Positions 17,463 through 26,627 of a DNA stretch of 29,105 nucleotides are shown piece after piece (position 1 is the stretch's first letter; the number at the start of each line of letters is the position of its first letter). This DNA is from Linderina pennispora (Eukaryota; Kickxellomycota; Kickxellomycetes; Kickxellales; Kickxellaceae): the NCBI RefSeq assembly GCF_002104995.1, contig NW_024468375.1, forward strand, positions 1-29,105, read 5' to 3'. The notes below the pieces were generated by a model. That model saw nothing but the letters and a program-made list of their open reading frames with translations, made no database searches and was not told the DNA's origin. The position numbers were made by a program, and so were the translations under genes.

Positions 17463-19970
17463 ATGCCCGGAGAGAAGGAAAAGGTGGTGGCCAAGAGCTG
17501 CTTTGACTGCGTCAAGTCAATCGAGTCTGTGTACACAGGCGGTCGTGTGGTGATCAACCAGGCTGAAACGCAGCTGTTCACGACATGTAACGAAGACATC
17601 GAGGTGCTCGATCTGGCCACTGGTAGCAAGCAGGCGGAGCTCAAGGGCGACACAGAGATCGTGACCTCATTTGCCGTGACACCCGACAGCACGTACTTGG
17701 TATCTGCCAGCCGCAGCCTTCAGATCACGATCTGGGATTTGGCGACGTTCAAGCCTGCGCGCAACTTCAAGGCGCACGAGGCGCCTGTGATATCGATGGA
17801 CATCGATGCAACATCGACACTGGTGGCTACTGGCTCTGCAGACAGCACTGTGAAGGTGTGGGATATTGCGCGCGGGTACTGCACACATAACTTCAAGGGC
17901 CATGGCGGTCTGGTGACTGCCGTCAAGTTCCACCCGAACAAGGAGCGCTTGTGCCTGGTCACGGCCAGCGACGACGGCATGGTGCGCGTATGGAACCTGA
18001 AGACACGCAAGTGCGAGTCTGTGCTCGAGTCGCATGTCAGTGTTGTCAAATCTATCGATTTCACGCCTGACGGCTCTGTCATGGTGACTGGTGGCCGCGA
18101 TAGCGTCGTGAATGTGTGGAACTGGGAACGCCGTTCGCTGATCCGCACAATTCCGGTCTACGAGACTGTTGAGGCTGCCGGCCTCTTGCTGCCCGATACT
18201 GACCCCAAGGTCGCTGACACACATCCGCAGCACATCATCTACAGCGCTGGCGAGAAGGGCGCTTTGCGACTGTGGGATATGGACACTGGCAAGGAAATCT
18301 TTGTCCAGCAAAAGGAGCTGAATGCCAAGCACGCCTTTGTTGATGCCCTGTACCTGCCGCGTGCGCAGCACATTGTCGGCGTCACCAACGACCAGAATCT
18401 GCTGTTCTACGATGCCTGCGATAAGCTCGTGCGCGCGCGCCAGATTGTTGGATACAATGAGGAGATCATCGACTTGGCTTACGTTGGCAGCGCACAGACA
18501 CACTTGGCAGTGGCCACCAACACCGAGCAGCTGCGCGTCTACAACACCGACAACCTCAACTGCGAGCTGGCGTACGGCCACAAGGACATCATCCTGTGTC
18601 TCGATGCGCACCGCAATGGCCGGATCGTGGCCACAGGCTCCAAGGACAACACGGCTCTGATTTGGGCCGTCAACATGGATATGCCAGCAAACCAGCGCAT
18701 CACCTGCATCGCCATTGCTGTCGGCCACACAGAGGCCGTTGGCGCCGTGTGCCTTGCCCTGGCGGACGATTGCCCGTTCATGATCTCCGGCAGCCAGGAC
18801 CGCACAGTCAAGATGTGGGACCTGTCACCGCTGCGCGCCATCATTAGCAGCCCTGAGTCAGCACTGGAGGCGGTGCGCGAGTCAGGTCCGATCAAGCTGC
18901 GCTCGCAGTACACGTTCCAGGCGCACGAGAAGGACATCAACTCTATCTGCCTTGCGCCTGGCGACAAAATGTTCGCCACTGGCTCGCAGGACAAGACCGC
19001 CAAGGTCTGGGACACTGCGACCGGCAAGCCCCTGGGCACCCTGCAGGGGCACAAGCGCGGTGTCTGGAATGTTGCGTTTTCGCCTGTTGACCGCGTGGTT
19101 GCGACGACTTCGGGCGACCGCACAGTCAAGCTCTGGGCGCTTTCTGATTACAGCTGCCTGAAGACACTTGAGGGCCACACGAATTCGGTCCTCAGTGTTG
19201 AGTTCATGACCAGCGGCACCCAGCTGATGACGTCGGGCTCTGATGGCCTGCTGAAGCTCTGGAACATCAAGGACTCTGAATGTGTTCTGACGCTCGACAA
19301 GCACGAAGACAAGATCTGGACTCTGGCCAAGCAAAGCGACGAAAAGTTTGTGGCCTCGGGTGGTGCTGACTCGACTATTTATATCTGGCAAGACACGACG
19401 CAGAGCGAGATCAACCGGCTGCACAAGGAGGAGGCAGAGATGATTGAGAAGCAGCAGGCGCTTGACAACTTCCTGGTCGCCAAGGACTACCGCAATGCAA
19501 TCACTCTGGCACTGTCGCTGGATCAGCCGCATCGCCTGCTGCGTATCTTCAGCGACCTGATGATGTCTGTTGAGCATCGTGACACCACTGATGATGCCGA
19601 GGGCGCCGATGACTCTGAGAGCTCGGCCATCCTGGGCTCCCTGGCCGTCGATGAGGTTGTGGCCACGCTGGCACCCGACCAGCTCAACCGCCTGCTGGGA
19701 TATGTAAAGAACTGGAACACGAACGGGAAGTTTTCCAATGTCGCCCAGGCTGTGCTGTACTGCATCCTGTCAAACTACACGACGCAGACTGTGCTGGAGC
19801 TGCCGGCCGCCAAGGATCTGATTTCAGCCCTGCTGCCGTACTCGGAGCGGCACTATGCCCGCCTCGATAACCTGCTCACTGACTCTTTCATTGTCGACTA
19901 CACGCTGCACGCCATGGACTCGCTCAGCCTGATTGCCGGGGATATCGACGACAGCGAGGAGGAGGAGTAA
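17463..19970 (+). CDS. UTP13: Utp13/TBL3, WD40 component of the U3 snoRNP (small-subunit processome)
   Basis: Utp13 belongs to the UTP-B complex that starts 18S rRNA processing in the nucleolus. The 835-residue product matches the family size (about 800-820). It begins with two WD40 propellers, visible as many repeats ending in VKVWD, VRVWN, ALIWA, VKMWD, AKVWD, VKLWA, LKLWN or IYIWQ and preceded by GH dipeptides or related forms. The Utp13-specific C-terminal helical domain starts near residue 655 (RLHKEEAEMIEKQQALDNFL) and ends in an acidic tail. ATG 17463 was chosen because the first propeller strand follows it; an in-frame ATG at 17322 would add a Phe-rich leader without similarity. There are no introns. 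Its stop is 30 bp from the stop of the convergent LYR-type gene. Confidence 0.95.
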   Translation: MPGEKEKVVAKSCFDCVKSIESVYTGGRVVINQAETQLFTTCNEDIEVLDLATGSKQAELKGDTEIVTSFAVTPDSTYLVSASRSLQITIWDLATFKPARNFKAHEAPVISMDIDATSTLVATGSADSTVKVWDIARGYCTHNFKGHGGLVTAVKFHPNKERLCLVTASDDGMVRVWNLKTRKCESVLESHVSVVKSIDFTPDGSVMVTGGRDSVVNVWNWERRSLIRTIPVYETVEAAGLLLPDTDPKVADTHPQHIIYSAGEKGALRLWDMDTGKEIFVQQKELNAKHAFVDALYLPRAQHIVGVTNDQNLLFYDACDKLVRARQIVGYNEEIIDLAYVGSAQTHLAVATNTEQLRVYNTDNLNCELAYGHKDIILCLDAHRNGRIVATGSKDNTALIWAVNMDMPANQRITCIAIAVGHTEAVGAVCLALADDCPFMISGSQDRTVKMWDLSPLRAIISSPESALEAVRESGPIKLRSQYTFQAHEKDINSICLAPGDKMFATGSQDKTAKVWDTATGKPLGTLQGHKRGVWNVAFSPVDRVVATTSGDRTVKLWALSDYSCLKTLEGHTNSVLSVEFMTSGTQLMTSGSDGLLKLWNIKDSECVLTLDKHEDKIWTLAKQSDEKFVASGGADSTIYIWQDTTQSEINRLHKEEAEMIEKQQALDNFLVAKDYRNAITLALSLDQPHRLLRIFSDLMMSVEHRDTTDDAEGADDSESSAILGSLAVDEVVATLAPDQLNRLLGYVKNWNTNGKFSNVAQAVLYCILSNYTTQTVLELPAAKDLISALLPYSERHYARLDNLLTDSFIVDYTLHAMDSLSLIAGDIDDSEEEE

Positions 19971-20000
19971 AGCAAATATATTTTCCATCTCCAAAATACA

Positions 20001-20516
20001 CTATTTTTCAACCGTCGAAGCGTTCTCGACGAGCGGGTCGCCCTTGTGCAGGTTGTCCAGCTTTGGGATCCACTCGAGCGACCTTACGAACCGGTCCCTG
20101 GGCAGAATAATCTCCAGATCCCGCTCAATGCTCTCCAACACACGGTCATACTCTCCAAATGTCTCATCGTACACCTGCTTCTGGTGCTTTTGCCATTTCT
20201 TCTTGTGGATCGGCGGCTTCTCATCTGCCGCCTTCCGGTCCTTGTACACTTGCACGATCGATGTCACAAGCTTTCGCTCCACCGATCCCAACTCGCGTGC
20301 CAGTTTCAGGAACGCCAGGGTGTTGTAGCCTCGTGTATACAGGAGAGCCAGATCGCTGTGCGTGTTGTCGGTGGATGTGTTTTCAGTAAAGCCTTGTCGG
20401 ATCTTGGTGGCCAGGATCCGGCTCGTGGGGCGATGGTTCGACACAGTGCGCGGGGCAGCACGCAGGAGCTCGCGGTACAGCTGGCGCCATTGTGCGGTGG
20501 TAATTGGGGTCGACAT
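20001..20516 (-). CDS. Small LYR-motif protein, probably mitochondrial, function unknown
   Basis: This 171-residue protein starts at ATG 20516 and ends at TAG 20001-20003. Its N terminus has WRQLYRELLRAA, with the Leu-Tyr-Arg triplet at 13-15, as in LYR proteins that assist iron-sulfur or respiratory-complex assembly. Unlike classical short LYR proteins it continues with a Lys-rich segment (KKKWQKHQKQVYDE) and a helical C-terminal half (EYDRVLESIERDLEIILPR). It may belong to an uncharacterised fungus-specific family; I cannot name the function. The frame continues upstream only to a non-ATG codon. It lies tail to tail with UTP13, 30 bp away, so the 3' UTRs must overlap. Confidence 0.6.
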   Translation of the reverse strand: MSTPITTAQWRQLYRELLRAAPRTVSNHRPTSRILATKIRQGFTENTSTDNTHSDLALLYTRGYNTLAFLKLARELGSVERKLVTSIVQVYKDRKAADEKPPIHKKKWQKHQKQVYDETFGEYDRVLESIERDLEIILPRDRFVRSLEWIPKLDNLHKGDPLVENASTVEK

Positions 20517-20846
20517 GGCAGCGTAGTTTGGAAGGAAGTGGGGGTGGTGTGCTGTGTGCCCGAATTTCAAAGGCTCAAAAAGCTTGTGTCAGCAAATAAT
20601 GGAAGGTGATCGGTTTGTGGGTGCCAACAAATGGCAAATGATGGCTACATTTCTCCTTACGTTTAGGCGTTTTCGGTAGACTTGAGTAGCCAGACGGTGC
20701 TGCAGCCTGGAAGAGGCGTGTATATCACTCATTCCACGGCTTAGCCACCATCAATACCAAATCAGTCGTATTGAAACAATATCCAAGAGGAGCGTTTCTG
20801 GTATTTAGAGATATATAGAGGGTCGTAGAAAAAGCTAGATATACAG
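20517..20846. other. Intergenic region upstream of the LYR-type gene
   Basis: About 330 bp between two minus-strand genes. An AT-rich patch near 20800-20845 precedes the RNase H stop and may carry its polyadenylation signals. No gene or clear motif is seen. Confidence 0.4.
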
Positions 20847-21257
20847 TCACCCAGCCAAAGCCGCGGCCTGCCTGGCAAGACTATCAGCTACCTTGTTTCC
20901 GGCTTCGTCTTTGCCGGCGAGCATGATGTGGGTGTTGCTGCTAGTGGCCTGTACAATCTGCTTGACCAGCTCGGAGTTGCTAGGCGGCTGCGCTCCCTTG
21001 CGCACGTCGTTGATGGCATTGATGGCGTACTCAGAGTCGGTACGGACCTGCACGTGCTCGCCAGGCTGGGTCTGTGCGAGTTCAAGTGCCTTGGCAATCG
21101 CGGCCAGCTCGGCGCGCTGGATCGTCTGCGGGCCGTTGGCAAGCTTGCCCGCAAAGTTGCGCGGATCATCCCTGCCGAAAAAGATGCCGACGCCAGCATA
21201 GTCATTGCCGCCCCTGTGGTCGATAGCGCCGTCTGCATATGCAATAGTAGTGGCCAT
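20847..21257 (-). CDS. RNase H domain protein (RNase HI type)
   Basis: This 136-residue protein is essentially one RNase HI fold, which cuts the RNA strand of RNA-DNA hybrids. The four acidic catalytic positions are visible: D9 in IAYADGA, E50 in QRAELAAI, D74 in VRTDSEYAI and D125 in GNKVADSLA. It lacks the N-terminal hybrid-binding domain of eukaryotic RNase H1. The active-site loop before GNxxAD is short and reads AGKDEAG instead of the usual form with His, so catalytic behaviour may differ. It starts at ATG 21257, with a TATTTAAA box about 80 bp upstream. There are no introns. It is divergent from the CHCH-like gene. Confidence 0.85.
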   Translation of the reverse strand: MATTIAYADGAIDHRGGNDYAGVGIFFGRDDPRNFAGKLANGPQTIQRAELAAIAKALELAQTQPGEHVQVRTDSEYAINAINDVRKGAQPPSNSELVKQIVQATSSNTHIMLAGKDEAGNKVADSLARQAAALAG

Positions 21258-21606
21258 TTTCTGTCAGGAATGTAAGAAGGAAGAAAGTTCAAGGCTGTTG
21301 ACTTTGCCACTTGGTGGTAAGGAGATACCGAGCATTTAAATAGCGGGCGCGCTACCTGTATCGCAGAGCCTTGGAGGCGCAGCATAGCTATTACCAAACG
21401 GTGATACTGGCCTCTAGTCATGGTGATATCATGGAAACGTCATGGCTAAATCACCAGTCCTAGCCCTGCGGAAACTTGCCCAAAAGTATGCTTTATCCGC
21501 CGAGGTTTCGACTCTCAGAAAGCGCCAGTGGCCTCAGGATGATGCGATTAGCAAAGCATTCCTTTCTTTCTCTCACCTGCTTATCATATTTGCTGTCTCT
21601 CTCGCA
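21258..21606. promoter_or_regulatory. Bidirectional region between RNase H and CHCH-like genes
   Basis: 349 bp between divergent starts. It contains a TATTTAAA element on the minus strand and a CT-rich leader (about 21559-21606) before the plus-strand ATG. The plus-strand frame is open back to an ATG at 21442, which could extend the CHCH-like protein by 55 residues. Confidence 0.5.
21335..21342 (-). promoter_or_regulatory. TATA-like box for the RNase H gene
   Basis: TATTTAAA on the minus strand lies about 80 bp before the RNase H start codon, a plausible core promoter position. Confidence 0.5.
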
Positions 21607-21919
21607 ATGTCTACATCATCTGCCAAGCAATCGCTTTGCGACTACGAGCCCCTGCAACAATGCTTGAAGGCCAACAATGGCGACCGGGCAAAGTGCACCA
21701 AGGAGTGGGATGCGTTCCAGCAGGCGTGCCAGAAGCGCAAGTAAGTCGTTCGTTTTACACACCAGCAACTCTAATACGATCTGATCCGCAGTGCTATATG
21801 ACTCAGCGCTGACAACAACCACCCAAGCGCTTTCTAGGCAAGCTGAGCAGGCGGCGAGGGGTCAGAGCACCCCTGCCAAGAGCGAGTGCGAGGCGTGCAA
21901 GGCTCCACCGGTAAACTGA
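21607..21919 (+). CDS. Small cysteine-rich CHCH-like protein, two exons
   Basis: Exon 1 (21607-21740) and exon 2 (21838-21919) are joined across a 97-nt intron (GTAAGT to CTAG), giving 71 residues. Four Cys at 11, 19, 30 and 41 lie in two predicted helices with spacings x7, x10 and x10. This is close to, but not identical with, the twin CX9C pattern of intermembrane-space proteins. A CxxC pair (C62, C65) follows near the C terminus. The usual job of such proteins is respiratory-complex assembly after oxidative folding by Mia40; that role is inference here. A nearer acceptor at 21790-21791 would give a truncated form ending three codons later. An upstream in-frame ATG at 21442 would add 55 residues with a hydrophobic stretch. 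Confidence 0.65.
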
Positions 21920-22270
21920 ATCTGGCGACCAGTATGCCGTTTGTCCGACGAACGCTGGCAGCTTTTTGGGGGAGAGCGGGACTACTGGGACTACAGTCCA
22001 CTTTTCTAACAAGTGCGCTGCTGGTGGTCATGCACAAAAAGCAGCCCAGCCTTGGGGCGTGAATCAGTTCAGCAGCAATCGCATGGTTTTTTTTTTGCAG
22101 CCAAGGCGTGATCACGCCAACAGCAGCGCTTAAATATCCTTTTCTCCAACGCGAGTTTTCGGCCTGCTCTTTCTTCTCTTCTACCCTCCTCTCCTCTCCT
22201 CTGTTTTAATGAATCTTCCGTGAGACTCGCTCAGCATTAGAACCATACCTGCATAGTCAACTTTATTGAA
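21920..22270. promoter_or_regulatory. Promoter region of the NMN adenylyltransferase gene
   Basis: About 350 bp. From upstream to downstream it has a T10 run near 22086-22096, a perfect 14-bp palindrome (22105-22118), a TATA-like TTAAATAT (22130-22137) and a strongly CT-rich leader (22139-22206). The order looks like operator, core promoter and pyrimidine-rich start region. Confidence 0.5.
22105..22118. promoter_or_regulatory. Perfect 14-bp palindrome, candidate operator
   Basis: GGCGTGATCACGCC equals its own reverse complement. It sits 12 bp before a TATA-like box and 153 bp before the NMN adenylyltransferase start codon. A dimeric transcription factor site is a reasonable guess; I do not recognise the factor. 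Confidence 0.5.
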
Positions 22271-23684
22271 ATGGGAGAGCCAATTACCGACGGAATTTCG
22301 CGCAGAAACAGCACTGAGCTCGATGGCAGTAACGGGGGCACGCCACCGCCTGGATATCACTTCCCGACGGCCAAGCTGGCCAAGGCATTGCAGGGTATGC
22401 ATTGGTGGCTCTGCGCAGCAGCATGATCCAAATCATTTCGGAAAACTCAGCATCGCCAAAACTGAACCTGTACTCTGCCTCCATGTAGACTCGGCAAAGA
22501 CCCCGCTGGTCCTGGTGGCCTGCGGCTCGTACTCGCCCGTCACATACCTCCATCTGCGCATGTTTGGTAAGAATCCCTCTCTCCCCGGCCTAATAGCCTT
22601 CAGCTATTGCTGTGAGCGGGGGAGGGGCAGTACATGAAACAACGGACTGCACCTCCTTCCCCCCGGCGCGCAGCGGGCGGGTTTTCCAAAGGAAAAGTGA
22701 GTAATTATTAATCCGGGCACTCCAAACTTTTATATGCTCTTTTAGAAATGGCGGCGGATTACTTTAACCAGCATTCGCGGTACGAGCTGATCGGCGGGTA
22801 TTTCTCTCCGGTGTCCGACTACTACCAAAAGGAGGGCCTGGCGCCAGCACACCACCGCGTCAGGATGTGCGAGCTGGCGACTGAAACCAGCTCGACGTGG
22901 CTCATGGTTGATTCATGGGAGTCGCTGCAGCCGTCGTACCAGCGGACAGCGGTTGTGCTCGACCACTTTGACGAGGAACTCAATGGCAACATGGGTGGCA
23001 TGAAGATGCCTGACGGTAAGTGCCGGGGACGCTGCACAGTGGTATCGTTCACATGGGGAGTGTCTAACTGACGCAGTTCCTCGCATCCACGTGGTTATGC
23101 ATTTGTGCATGTAGGATCTGTCAAGAGGATTCAGATCCTCCTGCTGGCTGGCGGTGACCTGATCGAGTCGATGGGCAAGAAAGACGTCTGGGCCTCAGAG
23201 GACGTAAGTACCGTGAAAGGGCCTAAGCTCCTGTGTCACTTGAAATGCATGATCCGCTCCGGGTCCTGTTTGCCGCAGGAGCGGGTCAGAATAATCCCCG
23301 CAGATTGGCTGGCCCGCATCTGCATCCTCGCCATGATCATGCATTAGAACCATGCCCCCGGCTAATGATGTCACTGGCTTCTCCATGTAGCTGCACCATA
23401 TCCTGGGCCACTTTGGCTGCATGGTAATTGAGCGGACCGGAACCGACGTCTGGGAGTTTTTGCTATCGCACGACATTCTGTACGAGCACAAAGATAACAT
23501 CCATGTTGTGAAGCAAGTCATCTACAACGACATTAGCTCGACAAAGGTGCGCCTGTTTGTCAAGCGGAAAATGTCCATCAAATACCTGGTGCCCGACGCC
23601 GTCATGCGCTATATATTCGACAACTCGCTGTACTGCACCAAACTGACGAGGAAGCGCGACTATGTGTCGTTCGCTTTTGACTAA
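22271..23684 (+). CDS. NMA1: Nicotinamide mononucleotide adenylyltransferase, five exons
   Basis: This enzyme joins NMN or nicotinic acid mononucleotide to ATP-derived AMP, the shared last adenylyl transfer in NAD synthesis. The exons are 22271-22394, 22489-22566, 22746-23015, 23115-23203 and 23391-23684. The introns are 94, 179, 99 and 187 nt, all GT-AG. The spliced length is 855 nt and encodes 284 residues. The nucleotide-binding motif is GSYSPVTYLHLRMFE (54-68, His63). SDYYQKEGL follows, then LLLAGGDLIESMG and the ISSTKVR motif (235-241), all diagnostic of the eukaryotic family. The N-terminal 45 residues are a Ser/Gly-rich extension. This is the most intron-rich gene here. It converges with the PIG-M gene, stops 172 bp apart. 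Confidence 0.97.
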
Positions 23685-23856
23685 TACTGCGATCCCCTTG
23701 CGTCTCCTTTCATCGCTCTTATATATTTTTGTCTCGCTTTCCTTCTCCTTACAAGTGCTTTTCTTTTATATTTGCTCGTGTTTCGATATTTTCAGAACCA
23801 CATATATGGTATTTAAACCCTGCTGCCTGCATCTATGTGACGTCCCAATGGCGCCT

Positions 23857-25098
23857 TTACTGAGTCTTCTTTTGGGCAGGACTAGTGCTCGAAACTGGGT
23901 ACAGTGGTGCGATCCGTTGGTTGGCGATGATCTGCTGCAGAACCCAGGTGTTGGCAGCAAAGATCACCATGCCCGCAACCCACAGCATGGCGAACGTGTC
24001 TTTGCCCAGAAACTCGAGGTTGTATGCCTGCTGCAGGTACAGGCCCTGCGACCCGAACCACACGGCGACCAGGATCAGGCTTTTGGGCAGCAGCTTCTGC
24101 GAGTTGTACGGCCACACGACGGGCAGGAAGCAAATGTACCACATGAAGTACTGCGCTGTGCACACCTTGTTGTACGCGACAAAGGCGAACGTCTGAGTGA
24201 ATGCTGCAAAGTACAGGTCCTGGCCAAAGGCAAGCCCAAGCATGGTGACAACGATGGCCTGCGGTAGGAACGACAGCAGACCCATGACTACGCTTGCCTG
24301 CGACTGGAATGTCAGGTATATTGGCAGGAACCACATCGAGTAGTTGTGCCGGTGGTCCTTGCGCGTGACGTGGTACAGGTATGTCTCGTCGACGAATTCG
24401 CGCCCATACACGGCGTACATGATAATGTTGAGGGCAAAGAACACGCATGCGCTACTGACAAAGAACTGCACGCGCTGAGCGTTAACTAGCCGCGCAACCC
24501 ACGATTTGGCGCGCTGGGCGCCTGGCGCAAACACCGAGCTGTCCAGGAACACCAGGATCGGGAGCGCATAAATGATCGGGTAGATTTTCAGATGCACAGC
24601 CAAGCCAAACAGCACCGATCCCATCGCCACGTCCTTGCACTGGAATGCATACAGTGCTGCCATGACCGACGCGCAGATCAGCGACTCGGCGCTGCCACGC
24701 GTCGAGATATTGGCGACCTGCGGATTCAGCAGCCACAGCGCCGAGTACTTGGCCGCCGCCTGTTCGCCGAGTCCACGGCGGCGGATAATTCGGATGATCA
24801 GGTCGCCAACGATGCAGTCGCAGAGCACAAAGAGCCACTTGCCAAACGTGTGGTGCAGCCAGATGTTTGGGGTTAGGAGCCAGGCAAGCATCGGCGTGTA
24901 GCGGTATGTCGAGCGGCTGTAAGGGCTGCGGCCCTCCAGGACAAACCGTGCAGCGTCGGTGAACACGTTGTAGTCGATGTCAGTGTATTTGACTGTCATG
25001 TGCGCGTCCTGCCAGAGCCCGTAGAGGAGCATGCCTATGCGCAGCACTAGACCGCCAATGAAGATGTTGCGTGTCGTCAGCACCTGATCCAGCGGCAT
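23857..25098 (-). CDS. GPI14: GPI mannosyltransferase I catalytic subunit (PIG-M/Gpi14)
   Basis: The protein adds the first alpha-1,4-linked mannose to the GPI anchor precursor in the endoplasmic reticulum lumen, using dolichol-phosphate mannose. The product is 413 residues, close to human PIG-M. The lumenal DxD motif, YTDIDYNVF (D40, D42), follows the first membrane segment. RSTYRYTPMLAWLLTPN, STRGSAESL and AVHLKIYPIIYALPI are family landmarks, as is DHRHNYSMWF. About ten hydrophobic segments are visible. The start at ATG 25098 fits the family; the frame continues upstream only to a GTG. There are no introns. It is divergent from SEC22, with 470 bp between start codons, and another ER membrane gene beside it is probably coincidence. 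Confidence 0.96.
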   Translation of the reverse strand: MPLDQVLTTRNIFIGGLVLRIGMLLYGLWQDAHMTVKYTDIDYNVFTDAARFVLEGRSPYSRSTYRYTPMLAWLLTPNIWLHHTFGKWLFVLCDCIVGDLIIRIIRRRGLGEQAAAKYSALWLLNPQVANISTRGSAESLICASVMAALYAFQCKDVAMGSVLFGLAVHLKIYPIIYALPILVFLDSSVFAPGAQRAKSWVARLVNAQRVQFFVSSACVFFALNIIMYAVYGREFVDETYLYHVTRKDHRHNYSMWFLPIYLTFQSQASVVMGLLSFLPQAIVVTMLGLAFGQDLYFAAFTQTFAFVAYNKVCTAQYFMWYICFLPVVWPYNSQKLLPKSLILVAVWFGSQGLYLQQAYNLEFLGKDTFAMLWVAGMVIFAANTWVLQQIIANQRIAPLYPVSSTSPAQKKTQ

Positions 25099-25568
25099 GC
25101 TTGTGGAATGAAAATATAGACGTGTGGTGAAGAGAGTGCTCGGGAAAAGCAGCCTTGGCCGCTCCGACGCTGCTGCATCGTACAAGTGCCAGATCTGATC
25201 CACACATTATGGACACCATGGATGCGTGCCAGTCTTCCAGCAAACGTGGATGCTGGAGGTATACAGGTGCAGCAAGTGGCATGGCTATATGCTCGGCATG
25301 GGTGGTATCTGCTCACATGGACGTGCGGAGGGACGTACTGCGCACACCTCAGAAAGACCACACGACGCATCGACATGGCGGGCGTAGCAGCAGCACATGT
25401 CATCGCCAGGCGTGACCTGCAAAGCGGGCCAATCAAAGCTATCCAGCGTTCAGGGCTGTGGAGCATGGAAAAAAGCAAGCCAAAAGGTGCTTCAATCAGC
25501 AGCCGCTTTCTTCTTCTTTTGCTTCTACTCAATCGCCCTCCCAAACTTCCCTTTCTTACATTACCACG
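25099..25568. promoter_or_regulatory. Bidirectional region between PIG-M and SEC22
   Basis: 470 bp between divergent start codons. The SEC22 side ends in a CT-rich leader (about 25503-25560). No TATA box or other clear element is seen, and no gene. Confidence 0.45.
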
Positions 25569-26222
25569 ATGGTCAAGTCGACGATTATCGCACGCGTAGT
25601 GGACGGTCTGCCACTGGCCGCCTCGATGGACGACGAGCAGGCGGAGTCGGAGCTGGCTGGCTACAAGTCGCAGGCCAAGGCAATCTTCAAGAAGCTCAAT
25701 CTGCAGTCTGAGCCAATGTGCTCGATTGAGTCGGGTCCCTACTTCCTGCACTACGTGGTGGACCAGGGTGTGTGCTACCTGTGCATCTGCGAGCGGTCGT
25801 TCCCGCGCAAGGTGGCATTCAGCTACCTGGATGAGCTGGCCAAGGAGTTCCACATGAGCTACGGCAGCGAGGTCGAGAAGACGAACCTGCGGCCGTACGC
25901 ATTCATCAAATTCGACACGTTTATTCAGAAGACAAAGCGCATTTACGAAGACTCGCGGACGCAGCAGAACCTGTCGCGGCTGAACGAGGATCTGAGGGAT
26001 GTCACACAGATCATGACAAAGAATATGGAGGATCTGCTCTGGCGCGGAGACAGTCTGGACCGCATGAGCTCGCTGTCGGACCGGCTGCGCGACCAGTCGG
26101 AGAAGTACCGGAAGGACGCCAGGAGGCTGAATCTGGAAGCGCTGTACCGCAAGTACGGAATTCCGGCCGCCATCATCCTCGGGTTCCTGCTGATTCTGTA
26201 CCTGCGGTACAAGCTGTTCTAA
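25569..26222 (+). CDS. SEC22: Sec22 R-SNARE of ER-Golgi transport
   Basis: Sec22 is the vesicle SNARE for transport between the ER and the Golgi. The 217-residue product has a longin domain (about 1-118; YFLHYVVDQGVCYLCIC, SYLDELAKEF) and a SNARE helix (about 134-194) with the zero-layer Arg at 159 in DLLWRGDSLD. A C-terminal membrane anchor lies at 197-213 with only a few residues beyond it. The length matches animal and yeast Sec22 (about 215). ATG 25569 was chosen because the longin domain starts there (MVKSTIIARV); the frame is open upstream to an ATG at 25458, which would add 37 unrelated residues. No introns are visible. Confidence 0.96.
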   Translation: MVKSTIIARVVDGLPLAASMDDEQAESELAGYKSQAKAIFKKLNLQSEPMCSIESGPYFLHYVVDQGVCYLCICERSFPRKVAFSYLDELAKEFHMSYGSEVEKTNLRPYAFIKFDTFIQKTKRIYEDSRTQQNLSRLNEDLRDVTQIMTKNMEDLLWRGDSLDRMSSLSDRLRDQSEKYRKDARRLNLEALYRKYGIPAAIILGFLLILYLRYKLF

Positions 26223-26627
26223 GTTTTTCCATTAGAGAATCAAGGATGAATCGGCTGTTTTGTGAAACTTCTAATATCCCGAGGATGTGGAGACCAGGGG
26301 ATGTCTAAATTAACGAGCGCCGCGTGCAGAGGGCCAGAACCGTGGTTGCCTTGCAAACAAAAGACTGTCGGGCCGAGGCTGCATCTCGGTTTGCACTGCA
26401 AGAATGGCCGGCAGAGACCACATGCCCAGGTTTTTCTTTTCAAGCTCAACCGTTTTCACCGCTTTTCCATGCGAACGCGGCACCTCCTCTGCTTCCGATG
26501 TAATTGCCAGGCTATTCCTGCCTCCTGCTTCCTGCCTCTCTTCTCCCTCCCTTTCTTCCCCCACATTGTCATTATTATTATCTTTATTCGCTTACATTCA
26601 CCTACCTGCATTTCACTGTTTTTCGTT
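26223..26627. promoter_or_regulatory. Intergenic region upstream of the SAC phosphatase gene
   Basis: About 405 bp between tandem plus-strand genes. It ends in a pyrimidine-rich stretch (about 26515-26627) that includes a short ATT repeat near 26571-26580, a likely promoter and leader. No gene is seen. Confidence 0.45.

Noticed and set aside
17667-18728. 353-codon minus-strand ORF
   Set aside because: Antisense of UTP13 WD40 repeats.
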